A stretch of 64,000 bases of DNA from Ureibacillus terrenus. GTDB taxonomy: Bacteria; Bacillota; Bacilli; Bacillales_A; Planococcaceae. Below are positions 53,632 to 63,682 of this stretch, piece by piece. The notes under the pieces were generated by a model, which was not told the DNA's origin, did no database searches, and was given only the letters and a program-made list of their open reading frames with translations. The position numbers and the translations under genes were made by a program. Positions within the stretch are counted from its first letter, which is position 1. Each line of letters opens with the position of its first letter. Location of the stretch: the NCBI RefSeq assembly GCF_006569205.1, contig NZ_VIGD01000007.1, positions 1 to 64,000 on the forward strand, read 5' to 3'.

Positions 53632-53661
53632 ATGCTCAACTCCTACATTTATTGCGATATC

Positions 53662-54756
53662 TTAAGCTACTTTTTCATCTTTAGGCTTTGCAAAGATCAT
53701 ACGGCCTGCGGATGTCTGCAGTACGCTTGTCACAGTCACCGTAATGGATTGGCCGATATAATTGCGCCCGCCTTCAACAACAATCATCGTTCCATCATCT
53801 AAATATGCTACACCTTGATCCTGCTCTTTTCCATCTTTAATGACGACAACTTCCATATCCTCGCCCGGAATGACGATCGGTTTCACCGCATTGGCCAGTT
53901 CATTAATATTTAATACCGGCACATGGTGAAGTTCGCAAACTTTATTTAGATTAAAATCGTTTGTTATAATTTTTGCTCCCATTTTCTTCGCCAGCCGGAC
54001 CAATTTCAAATCAACTTCGTGGACGTCATCAAAATCTTCTTCCGAAATCATCACGTTGACGGCCTTTCCGTCCTGCAATTTTTTCAGCATATCCAATCCT
54101 CTGCGTCCGCGGGTGCGCTTCAATGTGTCGCTGGAATCAGCGATATGTTGCAGCTCCGTCAAAACGAATTGAGGTACAACCAAAACCCCTTCAATAAAAC
54201 CTGTATTTGCGATGTCCGCAATCCGGCCATCAATAATTACGCTTGTATCCAATAACTTATAAAGCGTTTTTTCCTGGGAAACAGCTATGTTATTTTCTCC
54301 CGCTTTCTTTTTCGTGCCGACTCCTGATTTACTGAATATTTGTATCAGTTCTTCCCGCTTTTTAAATCCCACTCTAAATCCCAGATATCCAAGAATGATC
54401 GATAGAATGATCGGAACAAATTCAGTAATAATCGGTATATTAATTCTTTCGATGGCAAATCCGATAAAATATGCTACAATTAATCCGACAATCAATCCCA
54501 GAGTTCCAAAAAACAAATCTGCTGCAGGCAATTTGAAAAGTACTTCTTCCATCCAGTTGATAAATTTGACACAATAATCGGATAATGAAAAGGATAAAAG
54601 AAATAACAGCAATGCTCCCAAAGCTACAGATGTATACGGATTATTGATCCAAGGATTCGATGATAAATTAATAATTTCGTATAATGGCGGTAAAAAGACA
54701 AAGCCCAATGCTCCACCAATAAAGAGAAATGCAATTTGAATAATCCTTTTTAACAT
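53662..54756 (-). CDS. Membrane PIN/TRAM domain protein (YacL family)
   Basis: A 364-residue protein from the ATG at 54756 (MLKRIIQIAFLF), with AAAGGAGGTG upstream. Four membrane helices (within about 1-140) are followed by a PIN nuclease-like domain (DTSVIIDGRIADI, the acidic IITNDFNLNKV) and a C-terminal TRAM domain (about 300-355). The family is probably a membrane-anchored RNase, but its function is not established. Normally it follows disA; here it follows radA directly. Confidence 0.93.
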   Translation of the reverse strand: MLKRIIQIAFLFIGGALGFVFLPPLYEIINLSSNPWINNPYTSVALGALLLFLLSFSLSDYCVKFINWMEEVLFKLPAADLFFGTLGLIVGLIVAYFIGFAIERINIPIITEFVPIILSIILGYLGFRVGFKKREELIQIFSKSGVGTKKKAGENNIAVSQEKTLYKLLDTSVIIDGRIADIANTGFIEGVLVVPQFVLTELQHIADSSDTLKRTRGRRGLDMLKKLQDGKAVNVMISEEDFDDVHEVDLKLVRLAKKMGAKIITNDFNLNKVCELHHVPVLNINELANAVKPIVIPGEDMEVVVIKDGKEQDQGVAYLDDGTMIVVEGGRNYIGQSITVTVTSVLQTSAGRMIFAKPKDEKVA

Positions 54757-54956
54757 CCCGACACCTCCTTTTTTTTTGTGATATATTATCTTACTAATAA
54801 TTATACAATGTTCATGGTTCCTTTGCGATTTGTAGGGACCGTCCATTGCATAATTTGGACTTTTTTACCTTTTTGTTCTTGGCCATCCATGTTTTCTTCT
54901 TTATTTTTTCCTTTTCCAATGAAAAAATGCCCATTCATATCATATTTTGGTACATT

Positions 54957-56330
54957 TCATTCATTTCCAAAACAGGCCTTCAATGCTTCGTTGATGGTAT
55001 GGACCCCCACCACTTGAATATCTTTGGGATAGTCCCACCCACCAAGATTGGAAGCAGGAATGAATACCCGTTTGAATCCCAGTTTCGCAGCTTCATAAAC
55101 TCTTTGCTCAATGCGCGATACCCTTCGGACTTCTCCGGTAAGGCCCACTTCCCCTATAAACACGTCTGTTACATTGACCGGCTGATTTTTGTAACTGGAT
55201 ACAATGGATACCAGAACCGCCAAGTCTATTGCCGGTTCATCGAGTTTTACCCCGCCGGCCACCTTCACATAGGCATCCTGCGCCTGCAACAGCATGCCCA
55301 TTCTTTTCTCCAAAACCGCCATCAACAGCTGAACTCTGTTTTGGTCCACACCCGTTGCCATTCGCTTCGGATAATTAAAACTTGTCGGTGTCACCAATGA
55401 TTGAATCTCAACCAGTATCGGACGGGTTCCCTCCATGGAAGCGACAACCGTCGAACCGGCTGCCCCGTGGGAACGTTCTTCTAAAAACAGCTCAGAAGGA
55501 TTTAGCACTTCTTTTAAACCCGAATGAATCATTTCAAATATGGCGATTTCGTTAGTGGATCCGAAGCGGTTTTTATGGCTTCTTAATATCCGGTACGTAT
55601 GATGTCTCTCGCCTTCAAAGTAAAGGACTGTATCCACCATATGCTCCAAAATCCTAGGGCCTGCAATTTGCCCTTCTTTCGTGACATGTCCGACAAGAAA
55701 AGTCGCAATCCCTTTTGTTTTTGCAATTCTCATTAATTCAGAAGTGCATTCTCTTACTTGGGATACGCTGCCCGGAGCGCTTTCTACGCTTGGATGGTAC
55801 ACGGTCTGTATGGAATCGACGACAATCAGCTTTGGTTGGACTTCTTCAATACTGTGACGAATAAGTTCCAAATCCGTTTCCGGATAAATATAAAGTTCCT
55901 TTGACTGTACGCCCAGCCTTGTCGCCCTTAAACCCGTCTGCTTCAATGATTCTTCCCCGGATATGTACAGCACCCGGTATCCCTGATTTGATAAATCTGC
56001 CGAAAGCTGCATAAGGAGAGTGGATTTTCCGATTCCCGGATCTCCGCCAATCAACACTAAAGAACCTGGGACGATTCCGCCTCCAAGTACGCGATTCAAT
56101 TCCGTCATATTCGTTTCGATGCGTTGCTCTTCCCGGGAATCGATATTGATGATAGGCACAGCCTTTTGACTGATTGTTTCCGAATGTTGAAACACCCCAC
56201 GGCCCCTTGAAATGACTTCGATTTCTTCCGCAAAGGTGTTCCATCCGCCGCATCCCGGACATCTCCCCAGCCATTTTGGAGATTCGTACCCACAGCTTTG
56301 ACAGCAAAACTTTGTTTTCTTTTTCGCCAT
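54957..56330 (-). CDS. radA: DNA repair protein RadA
   Basis: A RecA-like ATPase (457 residues from the ATG at 56330, [17 protein letters not shown]) that promotes branch migration in recombination. An N-terminal C4 zinc finger ([20 protein letters not shown]), Walker [10 protein letters not shown], the RadA motif KNRFG, and a Lon-like C-terminal domain are all present. In the clpC-radA-disA locus the DisA partner is missing here. A 246-base gap with the clpC terminator precedes it. Confidence 0.97.
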   Translation of the reverse strand: MAKKKTKFCCQSCGYESPKWLGRCPGCGGWNTFAEEIEVISRGRGVFQHSETISQKAVPIINIDSREEQRIETNMTELNRVLGGGIVPGSLVLIGGDPGIGKSTLLMQLSADLSNQGYRVLYISGEESLKQTGLRATRLGVQSKELYIYPETDLELIRHSIEEVQPKLIVVDSIQTVYHPSVESAPGSVSQVRECTSELMRIAKTKGIATFLVGHVTKEGQIAGPRILEHMVDTVLYFEGERHHTYRILRSHKNRFGSTNEIAIFEMIHSGLKEVLNPSELFLEERSHGAAGSTVVASMEGTRPILVEIQSLVTPTSFNYPKRMATGVDQNRVQLLMAVLEKRMGMLLQAQDAYVKVAGGVKLDEPAIDLAVLVSIVSSYKNQPVNVTDVFIGEVGLTGEVRRVSRIEQRVYEAAKLGFKRVFIPASNLGGWDYPKDIQVVGVHTINEALKACFGNE

Positions 56331-56520
56331 TAGATCCTCCTGCAAAATCTATTTTTCTTCATCTATTTAAAAATATCATTTTTCAACTATGTTGGTTGAC
56401 ACCCGCATGACTGATAGGACAACATGGATCAATATTTTTGATCAAAAGCACCGGCATTTGCGGTTAATTCTTGCATTAAGAACAGATAGCATACAAGCTC
56501 ATTAAATAAATTCCGGATAA

Positions 56521-56568
56521 TATTAAAATAAAGCTGTACCGCAGTCTTGCCAAGACTTGCGGACAGCT
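56521..56568 (-). terminator. Terminator of the ctsR-mcsA-mcsB-clpC operon
   Basis: A long interrupted hairpin (AGCTGT-CCGCA-AGTCTTG with its complement, 56532-56568) is followed on the minus strand by TTTATTTTAAT. It lies just after clpC. The rest of the gap to radA (56346-56520) shows no gene; a partial GATCAA palindrome lies near 56440. Confidence 0.85.
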
Positions 56569-56576
56569 CTCCAAAA

Positions 56577-59015
56577 TTATGCACTTTCAATCGTATCTTT
56601 TTGTCTTACAACAAATTCGCCGTCAACATAGTCAAAGACGACTTTGCTGTTTTTAGAAATCGTGCCTTTCAATAATTCTTCGGACAATCGGTCCTCTACA
56701 TTTTTCTGTAAAGCTCTTCGGATAGGACGCGCTCCATATTGCGGATCGTATCCTTCTTCCGCAATTTTCTCCAACGCTGCGTCTGTCAATTCCAATTCGA
56801 TATCTTGTTCTTTCAAGCGTTTGATCAAAGATTTTGCCATTAGCAACACAATTTGTTTTAATTCTTCTTTTTCCAATGGTTTGAACACTATGATTTCATC
56901 GATCCGGTTTAGGAACTCTGGACGGAATGCTTTTTTCAATTCTTCCAGCATTGTGGATTTCATGTCTTTATATGATTTGTCTTTTGTTCCTACGCCGAAT
57001 CCCACGCTTTTTTGATATTTCAATGCTTCTGCACCAACATTGGATGTCATAATGACAACCGTATTGCGGAAATCCACAGTGCGTCCTTTTGAATCTGTCA
57101 AACGTCCATCGTCAAGAACTTGCAATAGAATGTTGAACACATCCGGATGGGCTTTTTCAATTTCATCTAAAAGCACGACAGAGTATGGTTTGCGGCGTAC
57201 TTTTTCCGTGAGTTGCCCGCCTTCTTCAAATCCTACATATCCAGGAGGTGATCCGACTAAGCGGGAAGTTGAATGTTTTTCCATATATTCGGACATATCG
57301 ATCCGAATCATCGCATCTTCGTCGCCGAACATGACTTCGGCCAAAGCTTTTGCAAGTTCTGTTTTACCGACTCCTGTAGGTCCCAAGAAGATGAATGTTC
57401 CGATTGGACGTTTTGGATCCTTGAGTCCTGCACGGGCACGGCGGATTGCTCTGGAAATGGCTTCTACCGCTTCATGTTGGCCGACAACGCGTTTATGCAA
57501 TTCATCTTCCAAATGAAGCAGTTTTTCGGACTCTTCTTGGGCAATTTTGTTTACCGGAATTCCTGTCCACATCGATACTACTTCCGCAATATCTTCAACT
57601 GTGACTTTTGATTCTTCTTTACCTTGTTTTTCTTTCCAGGATTTTTTCAATTGTTCAAGTTCTTCTTTAATTTTTTGTTCAGTATCGCGCAATGCAGCCG
57701 CTTTTTCGAATTCCTGGCTTGATACGGCCGCGTTTTTCTCATTGCGCACATGTTCCAATTTATCTTCAAGGGCTTTTAGATTTGGAGGCATTGTAAATGA
57801 ACGCAAACGCACTTTTGAACCTGCTTCATCAATCAAGTCGATAGCTTTGTCCGGCAAGAAACGGTCTGTAATATACCGGTCTGATAATTTTGCCGCAGCC
57901 TCGATCGCTTCATCCGTAATTTTTACACGGTGATGCGCTTCATAGCGATCGCGCAAACCTTTAATGATTTGGATTGTTTCTTCCACTGTCGGTTCGTCTA
58001 CCATAATAGGCTGGAATCTCCGTTCCAAAGCCGCATCTTTTTCAATATATTTGCGGTATTCATCCAATGTTGTCGCGCCGATGCATTGCAACTCGCCGCG
58101 TGCAAGGGCAGGTTTCAAAATGTTTGAAGCGTCGATGGCACCTTCTGCACCGCCGGCACCAATCAATGTATGAAGTTCGTCGATGAACAAAATGATGTTT
58201 CCGGCTTGTCGAATTTCATCCATTACTTTTTTCAAACGATCTTCGAATTCGCCACGATATTTTGTACCCGCAACAACTGTTCCCATATCGAGAACCATTA
58301 CCCGTTTATTGCGCAATGTTTCAGGCACTTCATTATTCACGATTTGTTGGGCAAGTCCTTCTGCAATCGCTGTTTTACCGACACCAGGTTCACCGATTAA
58401 TACCGGGTTGTTTTTTGTACGGCGTGAAAGCACTTCAATCACACGGGTGATTTCTTTGCTGCGACCAATGACAGGATCCAGTCCTCCTTCACGGGCAATT
58501 GCCGTCAAATCCCGGGCCAAGCTGTCAAGTGTCGGTGTGCTTACTGTTTGAGCTGTATTGGATGTTTGTGAAACATCGTTATTGCCTAATAGCAATAGTA
58601 CCTGCTGGCGCGCTTTATTAAGGCTTACCCCCGCGTTTGCAAGAACTCGTGCTGCAACCCCTTCACCTTCACGAATCAACGCAAGCAATAGGTGTTCTGT
58701 GCCAATGTATGCATGACCTAATTTGCGAGATTCATCAACAGCCAATTCAATGACTTTTTTCGCTCTTGGTGTATAGTGAACGATTGGTCCTACTTCTTTT
58801 GTTCCTTTTCCTACCAATTCTTCGATGCCGCGTTCAATCATTTCCGGAGTTACATCGATCGCTTCCAAAGCTTTTGCCGCAATGCCTCCGCCTTCCCGAA
58901 TAAGGCCGAGCAAGATATGTTCTGTTCCGATGGCTTCATGTTTCCAGCGGATCGCTTCTTCTTGTGCCAACTGCAACACTTTTTGTGCCCGTTGAGTAAA
59001 TCGGTTAAACATCAT
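56577..59015 (-). CDS. clpC: ATP-dependent Clp protease ATP-binding subunit ClpC
   Basis: A Hsp100 unfoldase (812 residues) that works with ClpP and adaptors. The N-domain has two repeats (about 1-145). The first AAA+ domain shows GEPGVGKT and a UVR-bearing middle domain ([19 protein letters not shown]). The second shows [16 protein letters not shown] and the P-loop (IGF/VGF-type) at SVGFGV. McsB phosphorylates arginines on substrates that ClpC degrades. It is last in the CtsR operon. Confidence 0.98.
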   Translation of the reverse strand: MMFNRFTQRAQKVLQLAQEEAIRWKHEAIGTEHILLGLIREGGGIAAKALEAIDVTPEMIERGIEELVGKGTKEVGPIVHYTPRAKKVIELAVDESRKLGHAYIGTEHLLLALIREGEGVAARVLANAGVSLNKARQQVLLLLGNNDVSQTSNTAQTVSTPTLDSLARDLTAIAREGGLDPVIGRSKEITRVIEVLSRRTKNNPVLIGEPGVGKTAIAEGLAQQIVNNEVPETLRNKRVMVLDMGTVVAGTKYRGEFEDRLKKVMDEIRQAGNIILFIDELHTLIGAGGAEGAIDASNILKPALARGELQCIGATTLDEYRKYIEKDAALERRFQPIMVDEPTVEETIQIIKGLRDRYEAHHRVKITDEAIEAAAKLSDRYITDRFLPDKAIDLIDEAGSKVRLRSFTMPPNLKALEDKLEHVRNEKNAAVSSQEFEKAAALRDTEQKIKEELEQLKKSWKEKQGKEESKVTVEDIAEVVSMWTGIPVNKIAQEESEKLLHLEDELHKRVVGQHEAVEAISRAIRRARAGLKDPKRPIGTFIFLGPTGVGKTELAKALAEVMFGDEDAMIRIDMSEYMEKHSTSRLVGSPPGYVGFEEGGQLTEKVRRKPYSVVLLDEIEKAHPDVFNILLQVLDDGRLTDSKGRTVDFRNTVVIMTSNVGAEALKYQKSVGFGVGTKDKSYKDMKSTMLEELKKAFRPEFLNRIDEIIVFKPLEKEELKQIVLLMAKSLIKRLKEQDIELELTDAALEKIAEEGYDPQYGARPIRRALQKNVEDRLSEELLKGTISKNSKVVFDYVDGEFVVRQKDTIESA

Positions 59016-59037
59016 ATTCTTTCAGCTCCTTTTCCTT

Positions 59038-60105
59038 TTATTTCAAATTTTCGCTGTTCAATTTTTCGCGTATTAATTTAGCCCGGAAGACATCCCGTTC
59101 AGCAGGCTCTAATGTAGTCCCTGCGTACTGTTGCACAAATCCAGGTTGAATAAGGATTGTACACTCATTTAGAATATGCTTTGAAACATCTTTAATGATT
59201 CCTAAATCGACACCTAGGCGCACATTGGATAAGCATGTCGCCGCTTCTTCGCTTGTCATAATCCGAGCATGTTTCAATGTTCCGTAAGCACGGTATATTC
59301 GGTCTTCTAACGCGATTTTTGATTGCGACAGAAGGGTATGTCTTGCCTTGCGTTCTTGTTCGATAATTTGCATGACGACATTTTGCAAATCTTCTATAAT
59401 TTCATCTTCCGATTTGCCGAGCGTGATCTGATTGGATATCTGATACATGTTGCCCAAATTTTCGCTTCCTTCACCGTAAATGCCTCTTACCACCATTCCG
59501 AAACGGGCCAGCATTTGCGTTAAACTTTTCATCTGCTTCATCATGGAGAGCCCAGGCAGATGCATCATGACAGAAGCCCGTAAACCCGTTCCCACATTTG
59601 TCGGGCAGCTCGTTAAATAACCGAACTCGTTATGGAAAGCAAACGGCAATAGTTTTTCAAGCCGGCTATCCAATTTGTTGGCCACTTCGTAAGTCTCCAT
59701 CAGTTTTAATCCCGGAGCCAAGCATTGGATTCTTAAATGGTCTTCTTCATTTACCATGGCGCTGATTGATTCGTCTTGGGAAATGATTACAGATGCATAT
59801 TTATCGCTTTGCGCAAGCATTGGGCTGATGAGATGTTTTTCTACCAGCACTTGCCGCTGCAAAGCCGGCATTTCTTGGATTGCAAAATGGGAAAAGTTAT
59901 GGTTTTCATCATTTAACTGATAAAAAGCTTGTGTAACCATTCGGTCAACCGTTTTGGCTTCTTCATCGGTGAAAATTAACGGAAACCGGAAGCCTTCCAA
60001 ATTTCTCGCCAACCGTATACGGGTGGAAATCACAATGTCATGGTCCGAACCATCTGCGCCCATCCAGCTCGGAGCCTCCGCTTTCAAGAAATATTCAAGG
60101 TTCAT
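59038..60105 (-). CDS. mcsB: Protein arginine kinase McsB
   Basis: A phosphagen-kinase-fold enzyme (355 residues) that phosphorylates arginine on proteins, marking them for ClpCP. STRIRLARNLEGFRFP (nucleotide binding) and CPTNVGTGLRASVMMHLPG (catalytic Cys region) are typical. It also inactivates CtsR under stress. Its ATG overlaps the mcsA stop by 4 bases, fitting the need for McsA as activator. Confidence 0.97.
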   Translation of the reverse strand: MNLEYFLKAEAPSWMGADGSDHDIVISTRIRLARNLEGFRFPLIFTDEEAKTVDRMVTQAFYQLNDENHNFSHFAIQEMPALQRQVLVEKHLISPMLAQSDKYASVIISQDESISAMVNEEDHLRIQCLAPGLKLMETYEVANKLDSRLEKLLPFAFHNEFGYLTSCPTNVGTGLRASVMMHLPGLSMMKQMKSLTQMLARFGMVVRGIYGEGSENLGNMYQISNQITLGKSEDEIIEDLQNVVMQIIEQERKARHTLLSQSKIALEDRIYRAYGTLKHARIMTSEEAATCLSNVRLGVDLGIIKDVSKHILNECTILIQPGFVQQYAGTTLEPAERDVFRAKLIREKLNSENLK

Positions 60106-60656
60106 GGAGTATCTACACCTCCCATTTCAAGCTTGCGTTCCAATTCTTTGATTTCGTCCCGATATTTTGCCGCATCTTCAAAGCGTTCATCTTGAATAGC
60201 CAACTGCAATTGTTCACGAGCCCGTTCGATTTGCTTTTTCAAGAGGCGGTTATTATCCGTTTTTTGGCCCGGTCTTTTTCCGGTATGTTTTGTTCCTGCT
60301 TGAATTTTCGCAAGTACTTGAGGCAGTTTTTCGCTGAACGTTTCATAACATTGAGGGCATCCCAGTTTGCCTTCATTCAGAAATTTTCGAAATGTAAAGC
60401 CGCAAGCCGGACATGCAGAGGTTTGTACGGAAGGCTGAACGGTTCTTTCGCTCAAATCATTTTTCCATATTGGAATGCCAAACCAGTTTGAAAATAGTTG
60501 ATGAATCGGAATTTGTTCTTCTTTAGGGAAATCCAGGCTGAAGGGATGAAATTGCGCTGCGCAAACTTCACAATAATGCTTTTCGCTTTTTTGGCCATTA
60601 ATGATTTGTGTAACCGTCACCGTCGCTTTCCGTTGTTTACAGTGTTCACAAAGCAT
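60102..60656 (-). CDS. mcsA: McsB activator protein McsA
   Basis: A 184-residue zinc-binding protein. Two Cys pairs at the N-terminus (CEHCKQRKATVTV and YCEVC), two more in CPACGFTF and CPQCYETF, and a C-terminal UVR motif (LQLAIQDERFEDAAKYRDEI) match McsA. It activates the McsB kinase. Overlap with mcsB implies coupled translation. Confidence 0.96.
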   Translation of the reverse strand: MLCEHCKQRKATVTVTQIINGQKSEKHYCEVCAAQFHPFSLDFPKEEQIPIHQLFSNWFGIPIWKNDLSERTVQPSVQTSACPACGFTFRKFLNEGKLGCPQCYETFSEKLPQVLAKIQAGTKHTGKRPGQKTDNNRLLKKQIERAREQLQLAIQDERFEDAAKYRDEIKELERKLEMGGVDTP

Positions 60657-60670
60657 GACCTAACACCTCT

Positions 60671-61135
60671 TCATTTTTCGTATTTTAAAGTTAATAACAT
60701 TGCTTTTAGGATGGCCGACCTCAATTCATCGCGAGTCGGAAGCTGAAACTTTAATGTATTCCGGTCAATGGCCGCAAGCATTAACGTTGCCTCTCTTTCG
60801 GTGATCACATCTTCTTCCAACAAACGATAAATAATATCTTCCCCCATGTTTTGGGTTGCACCTTTTTCGATCTGCTTGATTAATTCATCAATCAATTCAA
60901 CCTTTGAACTCGGTTTCACACGGAAAATGCGTATATATCCACCGCCGCCCCGTTTGCTTTCGACGAGGTAACCTCTTTCCACTGTAAAGCGGGTGTTGAT
61001 CACATAATTGATTTGCGAGGGAACGCATTGGAATTTATCCGCCAATTCACTTCGTTTGATTTCAATATGTCCTTTACCTTCTAATTCGATAACCTTCTTC
61101 AAATACCCTTCAATTAAATCGGAAATATTTTTCAT
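60671..61135 (-). CDS. ctsR: Transcriptional repressor CtsR
   Basis: CtsR (154 residues) represses the clp genes and is itself heat-sensing. The winged HTH reads RSELADKFQCVPSQINYVINTRF, and the glycine-rich wing is ESKRGGGGYIRIFRV, whose glycines act as the thermosensor. It represses its own operon through the site just upstream. GAGGTG stands about 12 bases before the ATG, which is rather far. Confidence 0.97.
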   Translation of the reverse strand: MKNISDLIEGYLKKVIELEGKGHIEIKRSELADKFQCVPSQINYVINTRFTVERGYLVESKRGGGGYIRIFRVKPSSKVELIDELIKQIEKGATQNMGEDIIYRLLEEDVITEREATLMLAAIDRNTLKFQLPTRDELRSAILKAMLLTLKYEK

Positions 61136-61159
61136 TTTTTTTACAATTCACCTCGCTTT

Positions 61160-61213
61160 TTTGACTTTGACTTTCTTTGACTATATTATATTTCCTTTCC
61201 TTCGAATTTGCAA
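61160..61213 (-). promoter_or_regulatory. ctsR promoter with CtsR operator
   Basis: TTGCAA (61208-61213), 17 bp, TATAAT (61185-61190) on the minus strand. Immediately downstream, AGTCAAA occurs at 61176-61182, then a GAA spacer, then again at 61166-61172. A third, overlapping copy runs to 61160. The known CtsR site is a direct heptad repeat of this kind with a 3-base spacer. Binding here would block the start region. Confidence 0.92.
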
Positions 61214-61242
61214 TTAAAAACCCTTGACAACCATAATGGAGC

Positions 61243-61287
61243 AAAAAAATCGACAACACGTATTACAATACGTTTTGCCGATTTTTA
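61243..61287 (-). terminator. Terminator of the DUF4870 gene
   Basis: A long hairpin (AAAATCG...ACGTATT with AATACGT...CGATTTT) carries U-runs on both sides, so it can work in both directions. It stands between the membrane-protein gene and the ctsR promoter. Confidence 0.85.
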
Positions 61288-61331
61288 TTCAATATATTCA
61301 ATTGATTGGAATAAATCTCAAACTGTTTTTT

Positions 61332-61637
61332 TTACACCCAACGGCCGACAATCGGATAATCCCATTCGATTTCCTGCAGCGCCTTGACGATTCCGATAAT
61401 CGGCACCACAACCGTCATAATCCCGAATATGATCAGGAATGGCAGGCCGATTAAAATGATGCTTAGAAAAGCGCTGACGCCAATCAATATGCCCATTACA
61501 AATTGGAACAACAATGCTTGGACTGCGAGCCGTTTGACCCTTTCATCGTTGCTGATCAAGAAAAAGAGAACCGGAACTAAAACCGGAGCAAAAAACGCGC
61601 TCGCGTGAATGATGACTTTTGCCCATTTTTCCTCCAT
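61332..61637 (-). CDS. DUF4870-like small membrane protein
   Basis: A 101-residue protein with about three hydrophobic segments (about 10-27, 40-60, 62-86) and short charged termini. The SNDERVKRLAVQALLFQ segment and overall layout resemble proteins of the DUF4870 family. Function unknown; no partner gene is suggested by the neighbours. A monocistronic unit with its own terminator. Confidence 0.75.
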   Translation of the reverse strand: MEEKWAKVIIHASAFFAPVLVPVLFFLISNDERVKRLAVQALLFQFVMGILIGVSAFLSIILIGLPFLIIFGIMTVVVPIIGIVKALQEIEWDYPIVGRWV

Positions 61638-61860
61638 AATGAAAAATCAACCCCTGTTTAATTTTAGGTTTAACTTTTGTTATTTATTTTTACGAATGAC
61701 ATAACGAATTGTTTCAAATTTTAGTGATTTTTTCCCTTCTTATTCCTGCATTTTTTCCGATATAATCAGATGACAGACAAAAATTTTTTAGAAAATCCCT
61801 CATGATATATGATATTCTTTAAAAAAGCCAAAATAAAAAGCCTGCTCCACATGAGCGGCT
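61638..61860 (-). terminator. Terminator of the small membrane protein gene and gene-free gap
   Basis: A hairpin (AGCCGCTC atgtg GAGCAGGCT, 61839-61860) with TTTTATTTT on the minus side ends the upstream gene. The rest of the gap (61638-61830) is AT-rich with no gene visible and only weak promoter-like boxes. Confidence 0.75.
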
Positions 61861-62082
61861 TTACTTTTTAAGATTATTTTTGTTTTTGGGTTCCGCTTCA
61901 TCCGGTTGCTCTGCCGGGAACAGCGCGCGGGCAAACAGCCCCGAAAAGAGGGTGGCGCTTATCACAATTAAAATTTTATGATTTCTCGGCACTTCTTCAA
62001 ACATATTATTCAACATCAAAATGGCGATAACAGCTACCGTTACCATAGACACAATAATATATGCAAGCCTTCGCTGATCCAT
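61861..62082 (-). CDS. Small two-helix membrane protein, unknown function
   Basis: A 73-residue protein with two hydrophobic stretches (about 8-27 and 36-56) and a charged tail (EQPDEAEPKNKNNLKK). I do not recognise the family. It is divergent from the HemAT-type gene. A terminator follows directly and the length and composition look coding, so I accept it with moderate confidence. Confidence 0.6.
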   Translation of the reverse strand: MDQRRLAYIIVSMVTVAVIAILMLNNMFEEVPRNHKILIVISATLFSGLFARALFPAEQPDEAEPKNKNNLKK

Positions 62083-62166
62083 CTCAAATAACTTCCTTTA
62101 CTCTTTAATTCAGCTATTCGTATTTTACAATGTTTGCAATGGAAAGGCAAATTAAGGAATTTCATT

Positions 62167-62195
62167 TTAACACATTCTTTAACGTTTAATATAAA
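62167..62195 (+). promoter_or_regulatory. Sigma-A promoter of hemAT
   Basis: TTAACA (62167-62172), 17 bp, TATAAA (62190-62195) on the plus strand, 48 bases before the start. Both match consensus 5 of 6. I see no sigma-D type motif, which many chemotaxis genes use. Confidence 0.7.
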
Positions 62196-62243
62196 GATAT
62201 ACATAATACATACATAAATTTTAAGAAGGAAAGGGGCATACAT

Positions 62244-63554
62244 ATGAGATTTCCACTATTAAAAAAGGGACAAAAGACATCTCAATTCTTTGCTGTCGAA
62301 AAATACGTCCAAGAAGTAGCATTAAATGTTTCCGACAATCCTGTTGTGGCCAAACAAATGGAAATTATTGAGTTAACCAAAAAAGATTTGGCAGTCCTCC
62401 GCCAAATAAAACCGCTTATAGAAAACTTTATTCCGATCATGGTGGATAAATTTTACAAAAATATATCCGCAAATCCCCGTTTAACCGAATTAATCAATCG
62501 ATACTCATCATTCGACAGATTGAAGATGAAATTGCGCAAACACTTGTCCGACATCTTTGAAGGGCATATTGATAAAAAATATTTTGAAAACCGGAATACG
62601 ATTGCCATTGCCCACATCCGGATCGGATTGACTTCCAAATGGTACCTTTCATCTTTCCAATCTTTAATTTCTTCCTTTAGCGAATTTATAAAAGAACAGG
62701 ATATTCCTAAAGAAGAAGGACTTCTTGCAATCAACGCCTTCTCAAAAATCATCAATCTGGAACAGCAGCTTGTGATTGACGCCTACGAAAAAGAGCAGGA
62801 ACGCATCCGCACAGAAAATGAAGAGGTAAAACAATCATTGCTGGCATCGATACAACAAATCGCAGAAGAGCTGAACAGAATGAATAAAGAAACGACCACA
62901 TCCATTCAAATGATATCGGAACAGTCGCAAAATATCTCCGTATCTACCGCGCAAGGATTGGACTTTGTTGCCGATACGGAAGAAAAATCAAATCAAGGGA
63001 AAACGGAATTGTCCAAACAAACCAGCTTGATGAATACGATTTTAAACAGTGTCAATCTGCTGGAGAAATCGATGCTCAATCTTCGAACATCTTCCCGGAG
63101 CATCTCGGAAATTGTAAATTTGGTGACAGGTATTGCAGATCAAACAAACTTGCTTGCCTTAAATGCATCCATTGAAGCCGCTCGGGCAGGGGAACATGGA
63201 AGAGGTTTTGCGGTGGTTGCAGAAGAAGTGAGAAAACTTGCTGAAGAAACAAAAAAAGCTGTACAAAATGTTTCCGGATTAATACAAGAAATGGAAGAAA
63301 ATATAACAGAAATGACTTCCAGTGTAAACAATGTAGATGAACAAGTACAATTAAGCGTACAAACCCAGGAACATCTGATGGAGTCTTTCGAGGAAATCAC
63401 CAAGAAAGTTTCCGGCATCCGCAACCAATATGCTTCCACTTTGAATGACATTGAGTACATTTCAAATAATATTGCAAACTTGGTGGAAAGCACCGAACAC
63501 ATTGCAAAATCTTCGGACACGCTCATCAATCTGGTGCAAGATTTTTCAAAATAG
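62244..63554 (+). CDS. hemAT: Globin-coupled oxygen sensor / methyl-accepting chemotaxis protein
   Basis: A soluble HemAT-type receptor (436 residues) that binds oxygen by haem and feeds the CheA pathway for aerotaxis. The sensor globin is about 1-180, with the likely proximal His124 ([11 protein letters not shown]) and a distal-pocket Tyr71 (KFYKNI), matching His123 and Tyr70 of B. subtilis. The signalling part is a long coiled coil. Its tip ([40 protein letters not shown]) is the highly conserved MCP hairpin. No membrane helices. AAAGGGG lies 7 bases before the ATG. No other chemotaxis gene is in the window. Confidence 0.95.
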   Translation: MRFPLLKKGQKTSQFFAVEKYVQEVALNVSDNPVVAKQMEIIELTKKDLAVLRQIKPLIENFIPIMVDKFYKNISANPRLTELINRYSSFDRLKMKLRKHLSDIFEGHIDKKYFENRNTIAIAHIRIGLTSKWYLSSFQSLISSFSEFIKEQDIPKEEGLLAINAFSKIINLEQQLVIDAYEKEQERIRTENEEVKQSLLASIQQIAEELNRMNKETTTSIQMISEQSQNISVSTAQGLDFVADTEEKSNQGKTELSKQTSLMNTILNSVNLLEKSMLNLRTSSRSISEIVNLVTGIADQTNLLALNASIEAARAGEHGRGFAVVAEEVRKLAEETKKAVQNVSGLIQEMEENITEMTSSVNNVDEQVQLSVQTQEHLMESFEEITKKVSGIRNQYASTLNDIEYISNNIANLVESTEHIAKSSDTLINLVQDFSK

Positions 63555-63646
63555 TCCGATTCAATGTAGTTTTATGCTGACATGCCTAAAAAATGGTACA
63601 TAGAGTTTAATTTAATATTGTAAATACATAAATACTCCATAAAATC

Positions 63647-63676
63647 AAGGCTGTCCGGAAGTTTCCGGACAGCCTT
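63647..63676. terminator. Bidirectional hairpin between hemAT and the thioesterase gene
   Basis: A perfect 14-bp inverted repeat (63647-63660 and 63663-63676), GC-rich, between convergent genes. U-runs are short: GGACCTTTATT on plus and GATTTTATGG on minus. It is likely a shared terminator. Confidence 0.75.
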
Positions 63677-63682
63677 GGACCT

